Below, piece after piece: positions 8,574-17,964 of a stretch of 64,000 bases of DNA. Positions within the stretch are counted from its first letter, which is position 1. Every line of letters starts with the position of its first letter. This DNA is from Streptomyces sp. AV19. Lineage in GTDB: Bacteria > Actinomycetota > Actinomycetes > Streptomycetales > Streptomycetaceae. The stretch covers positions 759,913 to 823,912 of the forward strand of contig NZ_JAEAMR010000010.1 of assembly GCF_015999245.1 (NCBI RefSeq), written 5' to 3'. A model generated the notes under the pieces. The model was given only the letters and a program-made list of their open reading frames with translations, was not told the DNA's origin and ran no database searches. The position numbers and the translations under genes were made by a program.

Positions 8574-9941
8574 ATGAGCATCACCGTTTCGCTGCTGCTC
8601 CTGGCGGCGGCACTGCTCCTGATCCTCGCCAACGGCTTCTTCGTCGCCGCCGAGTTCGGCCTGGTGACCGTCGGGAAGCCGGAGGCCGAGCGGGCCGCGG
8701 CGAGCGGCGACCCCCGCGCCCGGACCGTCGTGGCGGCCCTGCGCGAACTCTCCTTCCAGCTCTCCGGCACCCAACTGGGCATCACCATCACCTCCTTGGT
8801 GGTGGGCATGCTCGCCGAGCCGGCCCTCGGGCGGCTGCTCACCGGCCCCCTCGGGGCGACCGGGCTGCCGTCGGGCGTCGCGGCGGGCGCCGCCGTCGTG
8901 ACCGGCATGCTGGCGGCCTCCGCCGTGCAGATGGTCATCGGCGAGCTCGTGCCCAAGAACTGGGCGGTCTCCCGGCCGTTGCAGGTCGCGCGCTTCGTCG
9001 CCCGCCCGCAGAGCCTCTTCTCCCACTTCTTCCGGCCGGTGATCACCCTGCTGAACGCGGTCGCCAACCGGCTCGTGAGGGCCATGGGCGTGGAGCCCGC
9101 CGAGGAGCTGGCCTCGGCCCGCACCCCCGGCGAACTCGTCTCGCTCGCCCGGCACTCGGCCCGCGCCGGCGCCCTGGAGCAGGACACCGCCGACCTGTTC
9201 GTCCGCACGCTCTCGCTGGGCGACCTCACCGCGCAGCAGGTGATGACCCCGCGGGTGAGGGTCAGCGCCCTGCAGGCGGGCGCCACCGCGCAGGACGTCC
9301 TCAACCTCACCCGCGCCACGGGCCTGTCGCGCTTCCCCGTCTACCGCGAGCGGCTGGACGAGGTCGTCGGCATGGTCCACCTCAAGGACGCGCTGGCCGT
9401 CCCGGGCGAGGAGCGGCTGCGCACCCCGGTGACCCGGATCGCCGTCGCCCCGATGCTCGTCCCGCAGAGCCTGCCCGTGCAGCCGCTGCTGGAGCAGCTG
9501 CGCAGCGAGCAGCCGATAGCCGTGGTCGTCGACGAGTACGGCGGCACGGCCGGGGTGGTCACCCTGGAGGACATCGTCGAGGAGCTCGTCGGCGAGGTCC
9601 GCGACGAGCACGACCACGCGGACGCCGCCCGCCCGGACCTCGTCCCGCTGCCCTGCGAGGACGGCCGCGCGGTCTGGGAGGCGGACGGCGGCTGCCGTGT
9701 CGACGCCCTGCGGCGCATCGGGCTCGGCGCGCCGGACGGGCCCTACGAGACCGTCGCCGGCCTCGTCGCGGACCTGCTGGGACGCATCCCCGTCCCCGGC
9801 GACCGGGCCGAACTGCCGGACGGCTGGCGGCTGTCGGTGCGCCGGGTGGGCCACCACCGGGCCGAACGGGTCCGCTTCACGCGGGTCGTTCCTGTGGGCG
9901 CTGCGAGTGCCGTGAGTGCTGTGGCGGGTGAGGCGCGATGA
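8574..9941 (+). CDS. CNNM/CBS domain membrane protein (HlyC/CorC family)
   Basis: 455 residues: an N-terminal DUF21/CNNM transmembrane domain (about 1-195, with ILANGFFVAAEFGLV and QLGITITSLVVG), a CBS pair (about 215-335, VVDEYGGTAGVVTLEDIVEELVGE) and a C-terminal CorC_HlyC domain (about 350-430). The family is linked to Mg2+ or Co2+ efflux and membrane integrity. Old 'hemolysin' names have little support. It overlaps the next paralogue by 4 bp (ATGA). The 195-bp leader shows no riboswitch that could be recognised. Confidence 0.88.
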   Translation: MSITVSLLLLAAALLLILANGFFVAAEFGLVTVGKPEAERAAASGDPRARTVVAALRELSFQLSGTQLGITITSLVVGMLAEPALGRLLTGPLGATGLPSGVAAGAAVVTGMLAASAVQMVIGELVPKNWAVSRPLQVARFVARPQSLFSHFFRPVITLLNAVANRLVRAMGVEPAEELASARTPGELVSLARHSARAGALEQDTADLFVRTLSLGDLTAQQVMTPRVRVSALQAGATAQDVLNLTRATGLSRFPVYRERLDEVVGMVHLKDALAVPGEERLRTPVTRIAVAPMLVPQSLPVQPLLEQLRSEQPIAVVVDEYGGTAGVVTLEDIVEELVGEVRDEHDHADAARPDLVPLPCEDGRAVWEADGGCRVDALRRIGLGAPDGPYETVAGLVADLLGRIPVPGDRAELPDGWRLSVRRVGHHRAERVRFTRVVPVGAASAVSAVAGEAR

Positions 9942-11086
9942 GCGTGCTGCAACTCCTCTTCGCCGTGCTGCTGGTGCTCGCCAACGGGTTCTTCGTGGGC
10001 GCCGAGTTCGCGCTCGTCTCCGTGCGGCGCAGCCAGATCGAACCGCGGGCCGCGGAGGGTTCCGGGCGGGCCCGGACCGTGCTGACCGGCCTGGAGAACC
10101 TGCCGCAGATGATGGCGGCCGCCCAGTTCGGCATCACCGTCTGCTCGCTGACGCTCGGCGCGGTCGCCGAACCGACCGTCGCCGAGCTGCTGGAGCCGGT
10201 CTTCCACGCGGCGGGGCTGCCCGCCGGGCTCATCCACCCGCTGGGCTACGTCATCGCGCTGGCCCTGGTGGTCTTCCTGCACCTGGTCATCGGCGAGATG
10301 GTGCCCAAGAACCTCGCCATGTCCGCCCCCGACCGGGCGGCCCTGTGGCTGGGCCCCGGCCTGGTCGCCTTCGCCCGGCTGTGCCGGCCGGTGACCCGGC
10401 TGCTGGGCGCCTGCGCGACAGGGGTGCTCCGGCTCTTCCGGGTCGAGCCCAAGGACGAGGTCGAGGCGGTGTTCACCAGTGAGCAGCTGACGCACCTGGT
10501 GGAGGACTCCCGCCAGGCGGGGCTGCTCGAACCGGCCGAGCAGGAGCGGCTGGAGGACGCGCTGGAGCTGGGCAGCCGGCCCGTCACGGACGTCCTGCTG
10601 GACCCGGCCTCGCTGGTGACGGTCACGACGTCGGTCACGCCGCGGGAGGTCGAGGAACTGACCGTGCGCACGGGGTACTCCCGCTTCCCGGTGTGCGCGC
10701 CGGGCGGCGGCGTCATGGGCTACGTGCACGTCAAGGACGTCCTCGACCTGGAGGACCGGGAGCGGCCCGTGCCGCAGCACGTCTGGCGGCGGGTCGAGAC
10801 CCTCCGGGCCGAGCTGCCGCTCGACGACGCGCTGACGGTGATGCGGCGGGCCGCCGCGCATCTGGCGGCGGTCGCGGACGCGTCGGGGAAGGTGCTGGGG
10901 CTGGTGGCGCTGGAGGATGTGCTGGAGATGCTGGTGGGGGAGGTGCGGGATCCTTCCCATCGGGGAGTTGGGGTCGCGTCCGCGTCCGCGTCCGCGTCTT
11001 CGTCGGCGTCCGCGACCGCGTCTGCGTCGGCGGAGGCGGACGCGGTGGTGCCCGTGCCGCGTGACCGGGAGGTGGTCTCGGGGTAG
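9938..11086 (+). CDS. CNNM/CBS domain membrane protein, second paralogue
   Basis: 382 residues with a DUF21/CNNM domain (about 1-200, LVLANGFFVGAEFALVSVRRSQ) and a CBS pair (about 215-340, VMGYVHVKDVLDL and VLGLVALEDVLEMLVGEVRD). Unlike its upstream partner it lacks the CorC_HlyC domain and ends in a low-complexity Ala/Ser tail encoded by GCGTCC-type repeats near 10975-11040. The two genes are translationally coupled and probably form a heteromeric transporter, as such tandem pairs are common in actinobacteria. Confidence 0.87.
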   Translation: MSVLQLLFAVLLVLANGFFVGAEFALVSVRRSQIEPRAAEGSGRARTVLTGLENLPQMMAAAQFGITVCSLTLGAVAEPTVAELLEPVFHAAGLPAGLIHPLGYVIALALVVFLHLVIGEMVPKNLAMSAPDRAALWLGPGLVAFARLCRPVTRLLGACATGVLRLFRVEPKDEVEAVFTSEQLTHLVEDSRQAGLLEPAEQERLEDALELGSRPVTDVLLDPASLVTVTTSVTPREVEELTVRTGYSRFPVCAPGGGVMGYVHVKDVLDLEDRERPVPQHVWRRVETLRAELPLDDALTVMRRAAAHLAAVADASGKVLGLVALEDVLEMLVGEVRDPSHRGVGVASASASASSSASATASASAEADAVVPVPRDREVVSG

Positions 11087-11236
11087 TTTGCCCCCACCCC
11101 GCCCTTTCTCCCCCAGAGGGGGTGCCTCCGGTTTCTCGCGCGCTCCGCGCGGGGTGCAATGCGGCTTCGCCGCATTGTCCTCAAGCGCCGGACGGGCTGA
11201 AATTCAGCAACGGTGAAAGGGCGGGGCGGGGGCAAA
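11087..11236. repeat. Streptomyces-type dispersed intergenic repeat, copy 1
   Basis: Flanked by a 21-bp near-perfect inverted repeat (11087-11107 and 11216-11236, one mismatch). Inside are CAATGCGGCTTCGCCGCATTG and the block TCCTCAAGCGCCGGACGGGC (from 11178), which recurs in copy 2 at 14236-14403. It lies between convergent genes and probably also ends transcription. Confidence 0.7.
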
Positions 11237-11240
11237 ACCC

Positions 11241-13103
11241 CTACCCGGGCCCCCGCCCGGACAGCACCTCGCCGTACGCCTGCATCAGGTCCGGCAGGCG
11301 GAGCGTCGCCAGATCGTCCCTGGACGGGGTGCCCGCGTACCCCGACAGCCGCAAGTCCCGGTACGCGCAGCTCTTCTCGTACAAGGTGCGCAGGAAGCGG
11401 CCGTTGCCCAGTTCGTCGATCCAGCCCTGGGCGACGACATGGGCGCTGATCGAGCGGAGTTCGTCCAGGGCCTCCTCGTCCCACGCGTCCCCGTTCTCGC
11501 CCGCCAGCACCTCGCCGATCGCCGTGAGTTCGGTCGGCCGGTAGCTGGGGAAGTCCACCCGGGTCGTGAAGCGGGAGCCCAGACCGGGGTTGGTGGCGAG
11601 GAGGCGGTCCATGCCCTCCGGGTAGCCGGCCAGGATCACCACCAGCCGGTCGCGGTTGTCCTCGGCGCGTTTGAGCAGCACCTGGAGCGCCTCGTCGCCG
11701 TACGCGTCGCCCTTGCTGTAGCCGGAGTTGGAGAGGCTGTACGCCTCGTCCACGAAGAGCACCCCGCCCAGCGCGGAATCGATCAGCTCGTTCGCCTTGA
11801 CCGCGGTCTGGCCGAGGAACTCGCCGACCAGGTCCGCCCGCTGGGCCTCGACCAGGTGGTCCCCGCCGAGCAGCCCGAGGGCGTAGAAGACCCGGCCGAG
11901 GATCCGGGCCACCGTGGTCTTGCCGGTGCCGGAGGGGCCGGAGAAGACGAAGTGACGCTTGGGCGGCTGGACGGGCAGCCCCTGGCCCGCCCGCAGCCGG
12001 GCCATGCGCAACTGCGCCGACAGCGCCCGCACCTGGCGCTTGACCGGGTCCAGGCCGACCATCCGCTCCAGCTCGTCCAGGGCCTTCGCGAGGAGGGCCG
12101 GGTCCGAGGGGCCGGGCACGGGCGGTGCCGACGGCTGGGCGGGCACGCGGGCCTTCTCCCGCGGCCCGTCGGCCACCACGGGCGGCGGCGGAACGGGAGC
12201 GGCCGGGGCCGGACCCGTCCCGGTGAGGACGTCGGCCGTGCGCTCCTCCGGGTCCCCCGCGGCGCCGGTCGCCTCCCCGCCTTCCGGACCGCCGCCGGTC
12301 AGGGGCAGCGGACCGGTCATGTCCGTGTGGTCGTCCAGCCCGTCGCCGGCGGAGATGGCCGTCAGCCGGGCCGAGGTGTCCATGAACGTGGGGTCCACCC
12401 GGTGCACGGCGCGGTAGAGGGGGAGCGCCGCGGCGCTGCGCCCGGTGCCCTCGTGCGCCCGGGCCAGCCAGTAGCGCAGCTCCTTGCGCTGCGGCTGCTC
12501 GCTGCGGCAGCGCATCAGCGCGGTGGCGAGCAGCGGTTCGGCCTGTCCGTACATCTCCAGGCGCACCCGTGCCATGCCGCCGAACAGCCCGGCCTCGATG
12601 CCGAGCAGGGAGTCGTCGAGTAAGGGTTCGGTGTGCCGGACGAGCTGCTCCCAGTCCTTGACCAGGTAGGCGCGGCACGCGTGCAGGAAGCGGACCTGCG
12701 GGTCCGCGTCGACCGGCGGGCACTCGGCGAGCGCCCGGTCCAGCTCGGGCACGTGACGGCCGTCGAGCCAGTGGGAGGCGTGCGCGAGCAGCAGGTCGCG
12801 GCGCGTCTCCAGGACGGGCTGGACCCACCAGCCCAGCCAGTACCAGGAGTTGAGCGCGCGCCGGTGCCGGGAGCGCTGCTGGCCGAACCGCTCGCGGTGG
12901 CGGTACATGCGCAGCAGCGCGGTGGACGTCTCGGCGCGCAGCGCGTGCAGGCCGAGCCAGGCGTCGGCCATGCCGGGGTCGATGCGCACCGCCGTCCGGA
13001 ACTCCTCCTCGGCCTGGGCGTAGGCGCCCATCGTGCAGGCGTCGACGCCGCGCAGCCAGGCGAGATCTGCCGGGGCGGGCGGGCCCTGTGTGCCGAAGTC
13101 CAT
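11241..13103 (-). CDS. EccA-like AAA+ ATPase (CbxX/CfxQ family) with N-terminal TPR domain
   Basis: 620 residues. The N-terminal 260 form a TPR-like domain (AYAQAEEEFRTAVRIDPGMADAW near 25), followed by a Pro/Gly-rich linker and a CbxX-type AAA+ domain with Walker A GPSGTGKTT (about 386), Walker B VLFVDEAYS (about 444) and an arginine finger region LGSRFTTRVDF. This layout matches EccA, the cytosolic ATPase of type VII (ESX) secretion. No other ESX gene is in the window, so it may act elsewhere or as an orphan. The start is ATG 13103 behind GGGGGAT. The frame is open further upstream to 13553, but that part runs through a hairpin and promoter and is unlikely to be translated. Confidence 0.82.
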   Translation of the reverse strand: MDFGTQGPPAPADLAWLRGVDACTMGAYAQAEEEFRTAVRIDPGMADAWLGLHALRAETSTALLRMYRHRERFGQQRSRHRRALNSWYWLGWWVQPVLETRRDLLLAHASHWLDGRHVPELDRALAECPPVDADPQVRFLHACRAYLVKDWEQLVRHTEPLLDDSLLGIEAGLFGGMARVRLEMYGQAEPLLATALMRCRSEQPQRKELRYWLARAHEGTGRSAAALPLYRAVHRVDPTFMDTSARLTAISAGDGLDDHTDMTGPLPLTGGGPEGGEATGAAGDPEERTADVLTGTGPAPAAPVPPPPVVADGPREKARVPAQPSAPPVPGPSDPALLAKALDELERMVGLDPVKRQVRALSAQLRMARLRAGQGLPVQPPKRHFVFSGPSGTGKTTVARILGRVFYALGLLGGDHLVEAQRADLVGEFLGQTAVKANELIDSALGGVLFVDEAYSLSNSGYSKGDAYGDEALQVLLKRAEDNRDRLVVILAGYPEGMDRLLATNPGLGSRFTTRVDFPSYRPTELTAIGEVLAGENGDAWDEEALDELRSISAHVVAQGWIDELGNGRFLRTLYEKSCAYRDLRLSGYAGTPSRDDLATLRLPDLMQAYGEVLSGRGPG

Positions 13104-13410
13104 CGCATCCCCCACGAACCCTGCCCCCGTGCGGTGCCGCCGGGCGGAATACCCGGCCGCTTCATTCGAACCACTGTTCTGTGGGCGGGAGTTGACCAGT
13201 GTTGCCGGCGCCCGCCGACGACGGATGCGCCGACTCGCATCGTACCTGCGCGATCGGCGTCGGCCGTAGGGTGCCGCAAGTCGTTCAGGTGGGCGGGGGA
13301 GGCGCCGGGCGGTCGGGGCGCGCTCCGCGATCCGATTACGGCGGGTGATGTGCGCCGGTCGGTACGGCGGGGGTGGAGAACGGGCAAAACGCCCGGAACG
13401 GTCGGTCGGA

Positions 13411-13520
13411 GGCAGTACGAAGCCCCCGGTCACGGGGGAACAACCGGGGGCTTCGTGTCCACAAGCGGCTTTGCCGGGCCGCTCATTCAGAACGTAAGAC
13501 CTGTACGGCCCCGGGGTCAA
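13411..13520 (-). ncRNA. Candidate short transcript: promoter plus terminator-like hairpin
   Basis: On the minus strand TTGACC (13520-13515), an 18-bp spacer and TACGTT (13496-13491) make a good promoter. Only about 30 nt downstream of the expected start is a perfect 14-bp stem (ACGAAGCCCCCGGT, 13417-13430, with its complement at 13443-13456) and, before it, a 6-bp stem AGCGGC/GCCGCT. The result would be a roughly 70-nt RNA, or an attenuated leader for the ATPase gene 310 bp downstream. The remaining 13104-13608 gap shows no other feature. Function is inference only. Confidence 0.35.
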
Positions 13521-13608
13521 GCCGCGTTGCGGGCGGGGGTGGGTATCGGACACACGTCGCCTTCCGGCGCCGCCGGATTCGGCTACGGAGCGTAGGGATG
13601 GGCGGGGT

Positions 13609-14211
13609 TCAGTCGGTCACGTGGGGTCCCGGCAGCCACTCGTACCCCATGTCTCCCTGGTACACCAGGAGTTCGGCGTACGGGCGCGTGGGATCCGCCG
13701 CGAAATGCGCGTGCTCCGCCCGCATCCACCCGTCCCAGAAATCGGCCTGCTCCGGACCGTCGCGGAGTTGACCCCTGTCCCAGGAGTCCTCGCGGGGCAA
13801 CTCCATCCACAGGAGGCACGCGAGGTGGGGGCGCAGGGCGCGGCGGCCCGCGCCCACGCCTTCCAGCAGGACGACGGGGGCCGGGGGGAGTTCGCCTTCC
13901 TCGTCGAAGCGGCGGGTCACCCAGTCGTAGGTGCGGTAGTGGGCGGTCTCGCCGCGGGAGAGCGGGTCCAGGACCCAGCGCGTCAGGCGGTCCGTCCATT
14001 CGAACAGCTCGTCGTGGGTCGCGAGGTCGTCCAGGTGGAGGACGGGGGTGTCGTCGCCGAGGGCCTGGGCGAGGCGGGCGGCGAAGGTGGTCTTGCCGGA
14101 GCCGGCGTGGCCGTCGATGGCGATGAGGCGGGTGGGGCCGAGGGAGGGGGGGAGGGTGCGGAGTTTTTTGGCGAGGGGGGTGAGGGGGGTGACGGGGTTG
14201 CGGTCGTGCAC
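13609..14211 (-). CDS. Uridine kinase-like P-loop protein
   Basis: 200 residues with Walker A GHAGSGKTTFA at about 34-44 and the family segment LHLDDLATHDELFEWTDRL, where the Asp pair would face the nucleoside. It ends EWLPGPHVTD. It belongs to the actinobacterial uridine kinase/phosphoribulokinase-like group that is often annotated as uridine kinase. The substrate is not proven. ATG at 14211 (MHDRNPV); a slightly longer start just upstream in another frame is spurious. The gene has its own upstream repeat region at 14236-14403. Confidence 0.75.
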   Translation of the reverse strand: MHDRNPVTPLTPLAKKLRTLPPSLGPTRLIAIDGHAGSGKTTFAARLAQALGDDTPVLHLDDLATHDELFEWTDRLTRWVLDPLSRGETAHYRTYDWVTRRFDEEGELPPAPVVLLEGVGAGRRALRPHLACLLWMELPREDSWDRGQLRDGPEQADFWDGWMRAEHAHFAADPTRPYAELLVYQGDMGYEWLPGPHVTD

Positions 14212-14235
14212 GTGTCCACCCTACGGGTGGGGGGA

Positions 14236-14403
14236 TTTGCCCCTGGCCCGCCCTTTCACCGTTTCTTCCGGGGCTCCGCCCCTCGGCCCGGCACCGCGCT
14301 CCGCGCGGTGAGCGGGGGCTGCGCCCCTTGCGCCCCCACCGGGGCTCCGCCCCTGGACCCCGAAGCGCCCTTCGGGCGCTGTCCTCAAACGCCGGACGGG
14401 CTG
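14236..14403. repeat. Streptomyces-type dispersed intergenic repeat, copy 2
   Basis: Starts with TTTGCCCCTGGCCCGCCCTT, contains several GC hairpins (GGGGCTCCGCCCC, GCGCCCTTCGGGCGC) and ends with TCCTCAAACGCCGGACGGGC. The same outer and inner blocks in the same order occur at 11087-11236. Confidence 0.65.
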
Positions 14404-14504
14404 GATTCCGTGCCCGGGGCAACACCCTTCACAGTGCTGGCCCCCGCCCGTCCGTACCCGGGATAGTGGTGCTCCGTCCCTGCGGGAGATCGGGAGATCA
14501 CGCC

Positions 14505-15854
14505 ATGTCCAGCAGACGTACCGTCCTCACCGCCGCCCTCGCCGTCGCCGCGGCCGCCTCGTTGTCCGACGAGGCCGTCGGTCTCGCGGCGCCCGGGGGG
14601 CGGGTGCCCTCCGGGGTGATCGATTATCACGCCTGGGCCGCCCTCGCCGACTGGAAGGGCGGGCGGCACAACGGCACCCGGGCCCGCCCCGACCGTCGCC
14701 CGGGGCTCGCGATCGACCGCCCCGCCGGCACCCTGGAGTACGCCGACCCGCACGCCGGCGGCGCCAAGTCCCGCTGGGAGTACGCCACCTGGGTCTCGCC
14801 GACCCGTACCCTCGCCGCCCCCGCGACCGAGCTCGTCGTCTCCTGGAACGCCCGCACCCCGGCGGGCACCTGGATCCAGGCCGAGGCGCGGGCCGCCTAC
14901 ACCGACCGCGGCCACAGCCCCTGGTATGTGATGGGCCGCTGGACCTCGGGGGACGCGAAGGGCGACATCCGGCGCACGTCCGTGGACGGGCAGAAGGACG
15001 GGAAGAGCTCGGTGTCCACGGACACCCTCGCCGTCGAGCCCGGCGCGGGGGTCCGCATCGCCTCGTACACCCTGCGCCTGACGCTCTTCCGGCGGCCGGG
15101 TACCTCGCTCACGCCCGTGGTCTGGCGGCTGGGCGCGATGGGGTCCGACATCCCGGACCGCTTCACCGTGCCCGCCTCGCGGCCGGGGGAGGGGGCGGGG
15201 CACCGGCTGACCGTGCCGCGCTACTCGCAGGAGATCCACAAGGGGCAGTACCCGGAGTACGACAACGGCGGCGAGGCGTGGTGCAGTCCGACCTCCTCGC
15301 AGATGGTCGTCGAGCACTGGGGCCGCCGGCCCACCCCGGCGGACCTCGCCTGGGTGAACCCCGACTACGCCGACCCGCAGGTCTGCCACGCGGCCCGCAT
15401 GACCTACGACTACCAGTACAAAGGGTGCGGCAACTGGCCGTTCAACGCCGCCTACGCCGCCACCTACCAGGATCTCCAGGGCGTGGTGACCCGGCTGCGC
15501 TCCCTGAACGACGCCGAGCGGCTGATCCGGGCCGGCATCCCGGTGATCACCTCGCAGTCCTTCCTCGCCGCGGAGCTCGACGGCGCGGGCTACGGCACGG
15601 CCGGGCACCTGATGTGCGTCGTCGGCTTCACGCGCGCCGGGGACGTGGTCGCCAACGACCCGGCGGCGCCGTCGAACGACGCCGTCCAACGGGTCTACAA
15701 ACGGCGGCAGTTCGAGAACATCTGGCTGCGGACCAAGCGGCACGACGCCCAGGGCAAGGTCAAGAGCGGTTCCGGGGGCGTGTGTTACCTCTACTTCCCG
15801 CTCTCCCTCTCGGCGGAGCAGCGCAAGGTGCTGCGGCAACTCGGGATCCAGTAG
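14505..15854 (+). CDS. Exported C39-like cysteine peptidase domain protein
   Basis: 449 residues beginning MSSRRTVLTAALAVAAAA, a Tat-like signal (S-R-R-x-V-L and an Ala-rich core), so export in folded form is likely. Residues about 50-220 form a beta-rich domain. The C-terminal 220 residues match the C39_2 peptidase fold: Cys in GEAWCSPTSSQMV (about 259), His in GTAGHLMCVVGF (about 367) and Asp in VVANDPAAPS. Such proteins are called C39 family peptidases in streptomycetes. Substrates are unknown. The longer open frame from 14328 runs through repeat DNA; ATG 14505 starts at the signal peptide. Confidence 0.85.
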   Translation: MSSRRTVLTAALAVAAAASLSDEAVGLAAPGGRVPSGVIDYHAWAALADWKGGRHNGTRARPDRRPGLAIDRPAGTLEYADPHAGGAKSRWEYATWVSPTRTLAAPATELVVSWNARTPAGTWIQAEARAAYTDRGHSPWYVMGRWTSGDAKGDIRRTSVDGQKDGKSSVSTDTLAVEPGAGVRIASYTLRLTLFRRPGTSLTPVVWRLGAMGSDIPDRFTVPASRPGEGAGHRLTVPRYSQEIHKGQYPEYDNGGEAWCSPTSSQMVVEHWGRRPTPADLAWVNPDYADPQVCHAARMTYDYQYKGCGNWPFNAAYAATYQDLQGVVTRLRSLNDAERLIRAGIPVITSQSFLAAELDGAGYGTAGHLMCVVGFTRAGDVVANDPAAPSNDAVQRVYKRRQFENIWLRTKRHDAQGKVKSGSGGVCYLYFPLSLSAEQRKVLRQLGIQ

Positions 15855-15974
15855 CGTCCGTCAGCGGCTGTCCGGCCCCGGACGGTGTACGGCCCGCGGT
15901 CGTGGGCATCGATCGATTGTCATGCCTCTGGCAAAATCCGGCGAGGGGCGGAACCGAGCGAGGGAGAGGTGCCC

Positions 15975-17501
15975 GTGCCCCACGACGCCCCGTCCGACGA
16001 GGAGCGCCTGGCCGAACTCGGCTACCGGCAGACCCTGGCCCGCAGTATGAGCGGGTTCGCGAACTTCGCCGTGTCGTTCACCATCGTCTCGGTCCTGTCC
16101 GGCTGCATGACGATGTACGGCTACGGGCTCACCACCGGCGGTCCGGTGATGATCTCCTGGGGGTGGGTCGGGGTCGGCCTGATGACCCTGTTCGTGGGGA
16201 TGGCCATGGCTGAGGTCTGCTCCACCTATCCGACCAGCGGCGGGCTGTACTTCTGGGCGCACCGCATGGCGCCGGAGCGCAGCCGGGCGGCGTGGGCCTG
16301 GTTCACCGGCTGGTTCAACGTCCTCGGGCAGATCGGGGTGACCGCCGGGGTGGACTTCGGCGCGGCCTCGTTCCTCAACGCCTATCTGGACCTGCAGTTC
16401 GGCCTGGCGGCCACCCCCGGCCACACCATCGCCCTGTTCGGCGCCATCCTCCTGCTGCACGCGGTGCTGAACACCTTCGGCGTGCGGATCGTGGCCGTGC
16501 TCAACGGCGTCAGCGTGTGGTGGCACGTCGTCGGCGTGCTCGTCATCGCCGTCGCGCTGGCCGTCGTCCCCGACCGGCACCAGTCGGCGTCGTTCGTCTT
16601 CGGGCGGTTCGTCAACGAGACGGGCTGGGACTCGGGGGCGTACGTGGGGCTGCTCTCCCTGCTGATGGCCCAGTACACCTTCACCGGTTACGACGCCTCC
16701 GCGCACATGACCGAGGAGACCCGGGACGCCGCCGTCGCCGGGCCGCGCGGCATCGTCCGGTCCATCTGGACGTCGTGGATCGCGGGGTTCGTGCTGCTGC
16801 TCGCGGTGACGTTCGCCATCGGCAGCTATCCGGCCGCGCTGGCCTCGCCCACCGGGGTGCCGCCGGCCCAGATCCTGCTGGACGCGCTGGGGGCGGGGGC
16901 CGGCAAGGCGCTGCTGCTGGTGATCATCGGGGCGCAGCTGTTCTGCGGGATGGCGTCGGTCACCGCCAACTCCCGGATGATCTACGCCTTCTCGCGCGAC
17001 GGCGCGCTGCCGTTCTCGCGTGTCTGGCGCCGGCTCGACCCCGGCACCCGCACACCGGCCAACGCGGTGTGGCTCGCGGCCGGGGGAGCGTTCGTGCTGG
17101 GCCTGCCGTACCTGATCAACACCACCGCGTACGCGGCCGTCACCAGCATCGCCACCATCGGACTGTCCATCGCGTATGTGATCCCCACCTTCCTGCGGCT
17201 GCGGCTGGGCGGGCGGTTCGAGCGCGGGCCCTGGCACTTGGGCCGCTGGTCGCGGCCGGTGGGGTGCGTGGCGGTCGGCTGGGTGGCCGTCATCACCGTG
17301 CTGTTCATGCTGCCGCAGGTGCGCCCCGTCACCCTGGAGACCTTCAACTACGCGCCCGTGGCGGTGGCCGTGGTGCTCGGCTCGGCGGGGCTGTGGTGGC
17401 TGGTCTCGGCCCGGCGGTGGTTCCTCGACCCCGGTCATCCGCGGAACGCGGCCGTGGACGCCGGGGCGGTGGACGTAATGTCCTCCGGGGAGACGCCGTA
17501 A
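15975..17501 (+). CDS. APC-superfamily amino acid permease
   Basis: 508 residues with 12 predicted membrane segments. The first is preceded by LAELGYRQTLARSMSGFANFA, the usual entry of the GABA/choline-type amino acid permeases of actinobacteria. Motifs such as STYPTSGGLYFWAHRMAP (about 80) and TGYDASAHMTEETRDA (about 237) fit the ACT subgroup. The GTG at 15975 is behind GAGGGAGAGG; GTG 15969 is an alternative. Substrate unresolved. Monocistronic, judging by a 120-bp gap upstream and a 460-bp gap downstream. Confidence 0.85.
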   Translation: MPHDAPSDEERLAELGYRQTLARSMSGFANFAVSFTIVSVLSGCMTMYGYGLTTGGPVMISWGWVGVGLMTLFVGMAMAEVCSTYPTSGGLYFWAHRMAPERSRAAWAWFTGWFNVLGQIGVTAGVDFGAASFLNAYLDLQFGLAATPGHTIALFGAILLLHAVLNTFGVRIVAVLNGVSVWWHVVGVLVIAVALAVVPDRHQSASFVFGRFVNETGWDSGAYVGLLSLLMAQYTFTGYDASAHMTEETRDAAVAGPRGIVRSIWTSWIAGFVLLLAVTFAIGSYPAALASPTGVPPAQILLDALGAGAGKALLLVIIGAQLFCGMASVTANSRMIYAFSRDGALPFSRVWRRLDPGTRTPANAVWLAAGGAFVLGLPYLINTTAYAAVTSIATIGLSIAYVIPTFLRLRLGGRFERGPWHLGRWSRPVGCVAVGWVAVITVLFMLPQVRPVTLETFNYAPVAVAVVLGSAGLWWLVSARRWFLDPGHPRNAAVDAGAVDVMSSGETP

Positions 17502-17964
17502 ACCTCACCCTCGCATCACAGGTAGCGACAGGGGCCGCATTCCCGGCGTCAGACGCCCGGGGCGGTCCCCGCCGCGCGTCCGCGCGCCCTCGTGAACCGG
17601 GACGCGCCCCTTGCGCAGGGGGCGGTGCTCCATGATCATTTGCTGTAGTCGGCAATGATGTGATCAATAATGCGAGACATGGTCCCGTTCCGTACGGGCC
17701 GGGCGGACGGAGGGGTGCGCGCCGACGCGGTGGCCGGCGCGCGAGCGCGAAGACGGAATCATCTGCTGCGGCAAACAGAGACGCATCTCACGCGAACGAG
17801 TGGTTTTGAACGACGCCGAACCGCAGACCTGCTGGAGTCGAAGAGGGAATGGCGGTCACATGCGGACCGCCTATTTCCGCTTGCTTCTACCATTCGAACG
17901 AACGATCAGTAGCCTCTGCTCAGACCCCTCTACACCCCCTGCGATGAGCTGGAGAGACAGAGTG
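17502..17964. other. 463-base intergenic region upstream of the DUF574/c-di-GMP pair
   Basis: No credible gene. The stretch 17640-17670 is AT-richer (TGATGTGATCAATAATGCG), and AGTAGCCT at about 17908 could be a -10 element, but no convincing -35 pairs with either. No clear BldD-type palindrome was seen. Confidence 0.4.

Noticed and set aside
7020..9857. 945-codon minus-strand open frame opposite hisG and the CNNM gene
   Set aside because: Low-complexity shadow of the real genes caused by GC-rich third positions.
13104..13553. Upstream extension of the EccA-like protein
   Set aside because: The extension crosses a perfect hairpin and a promoter and is Arg/Pro-rich; ATG 13103 gives the normal family N-terminus.
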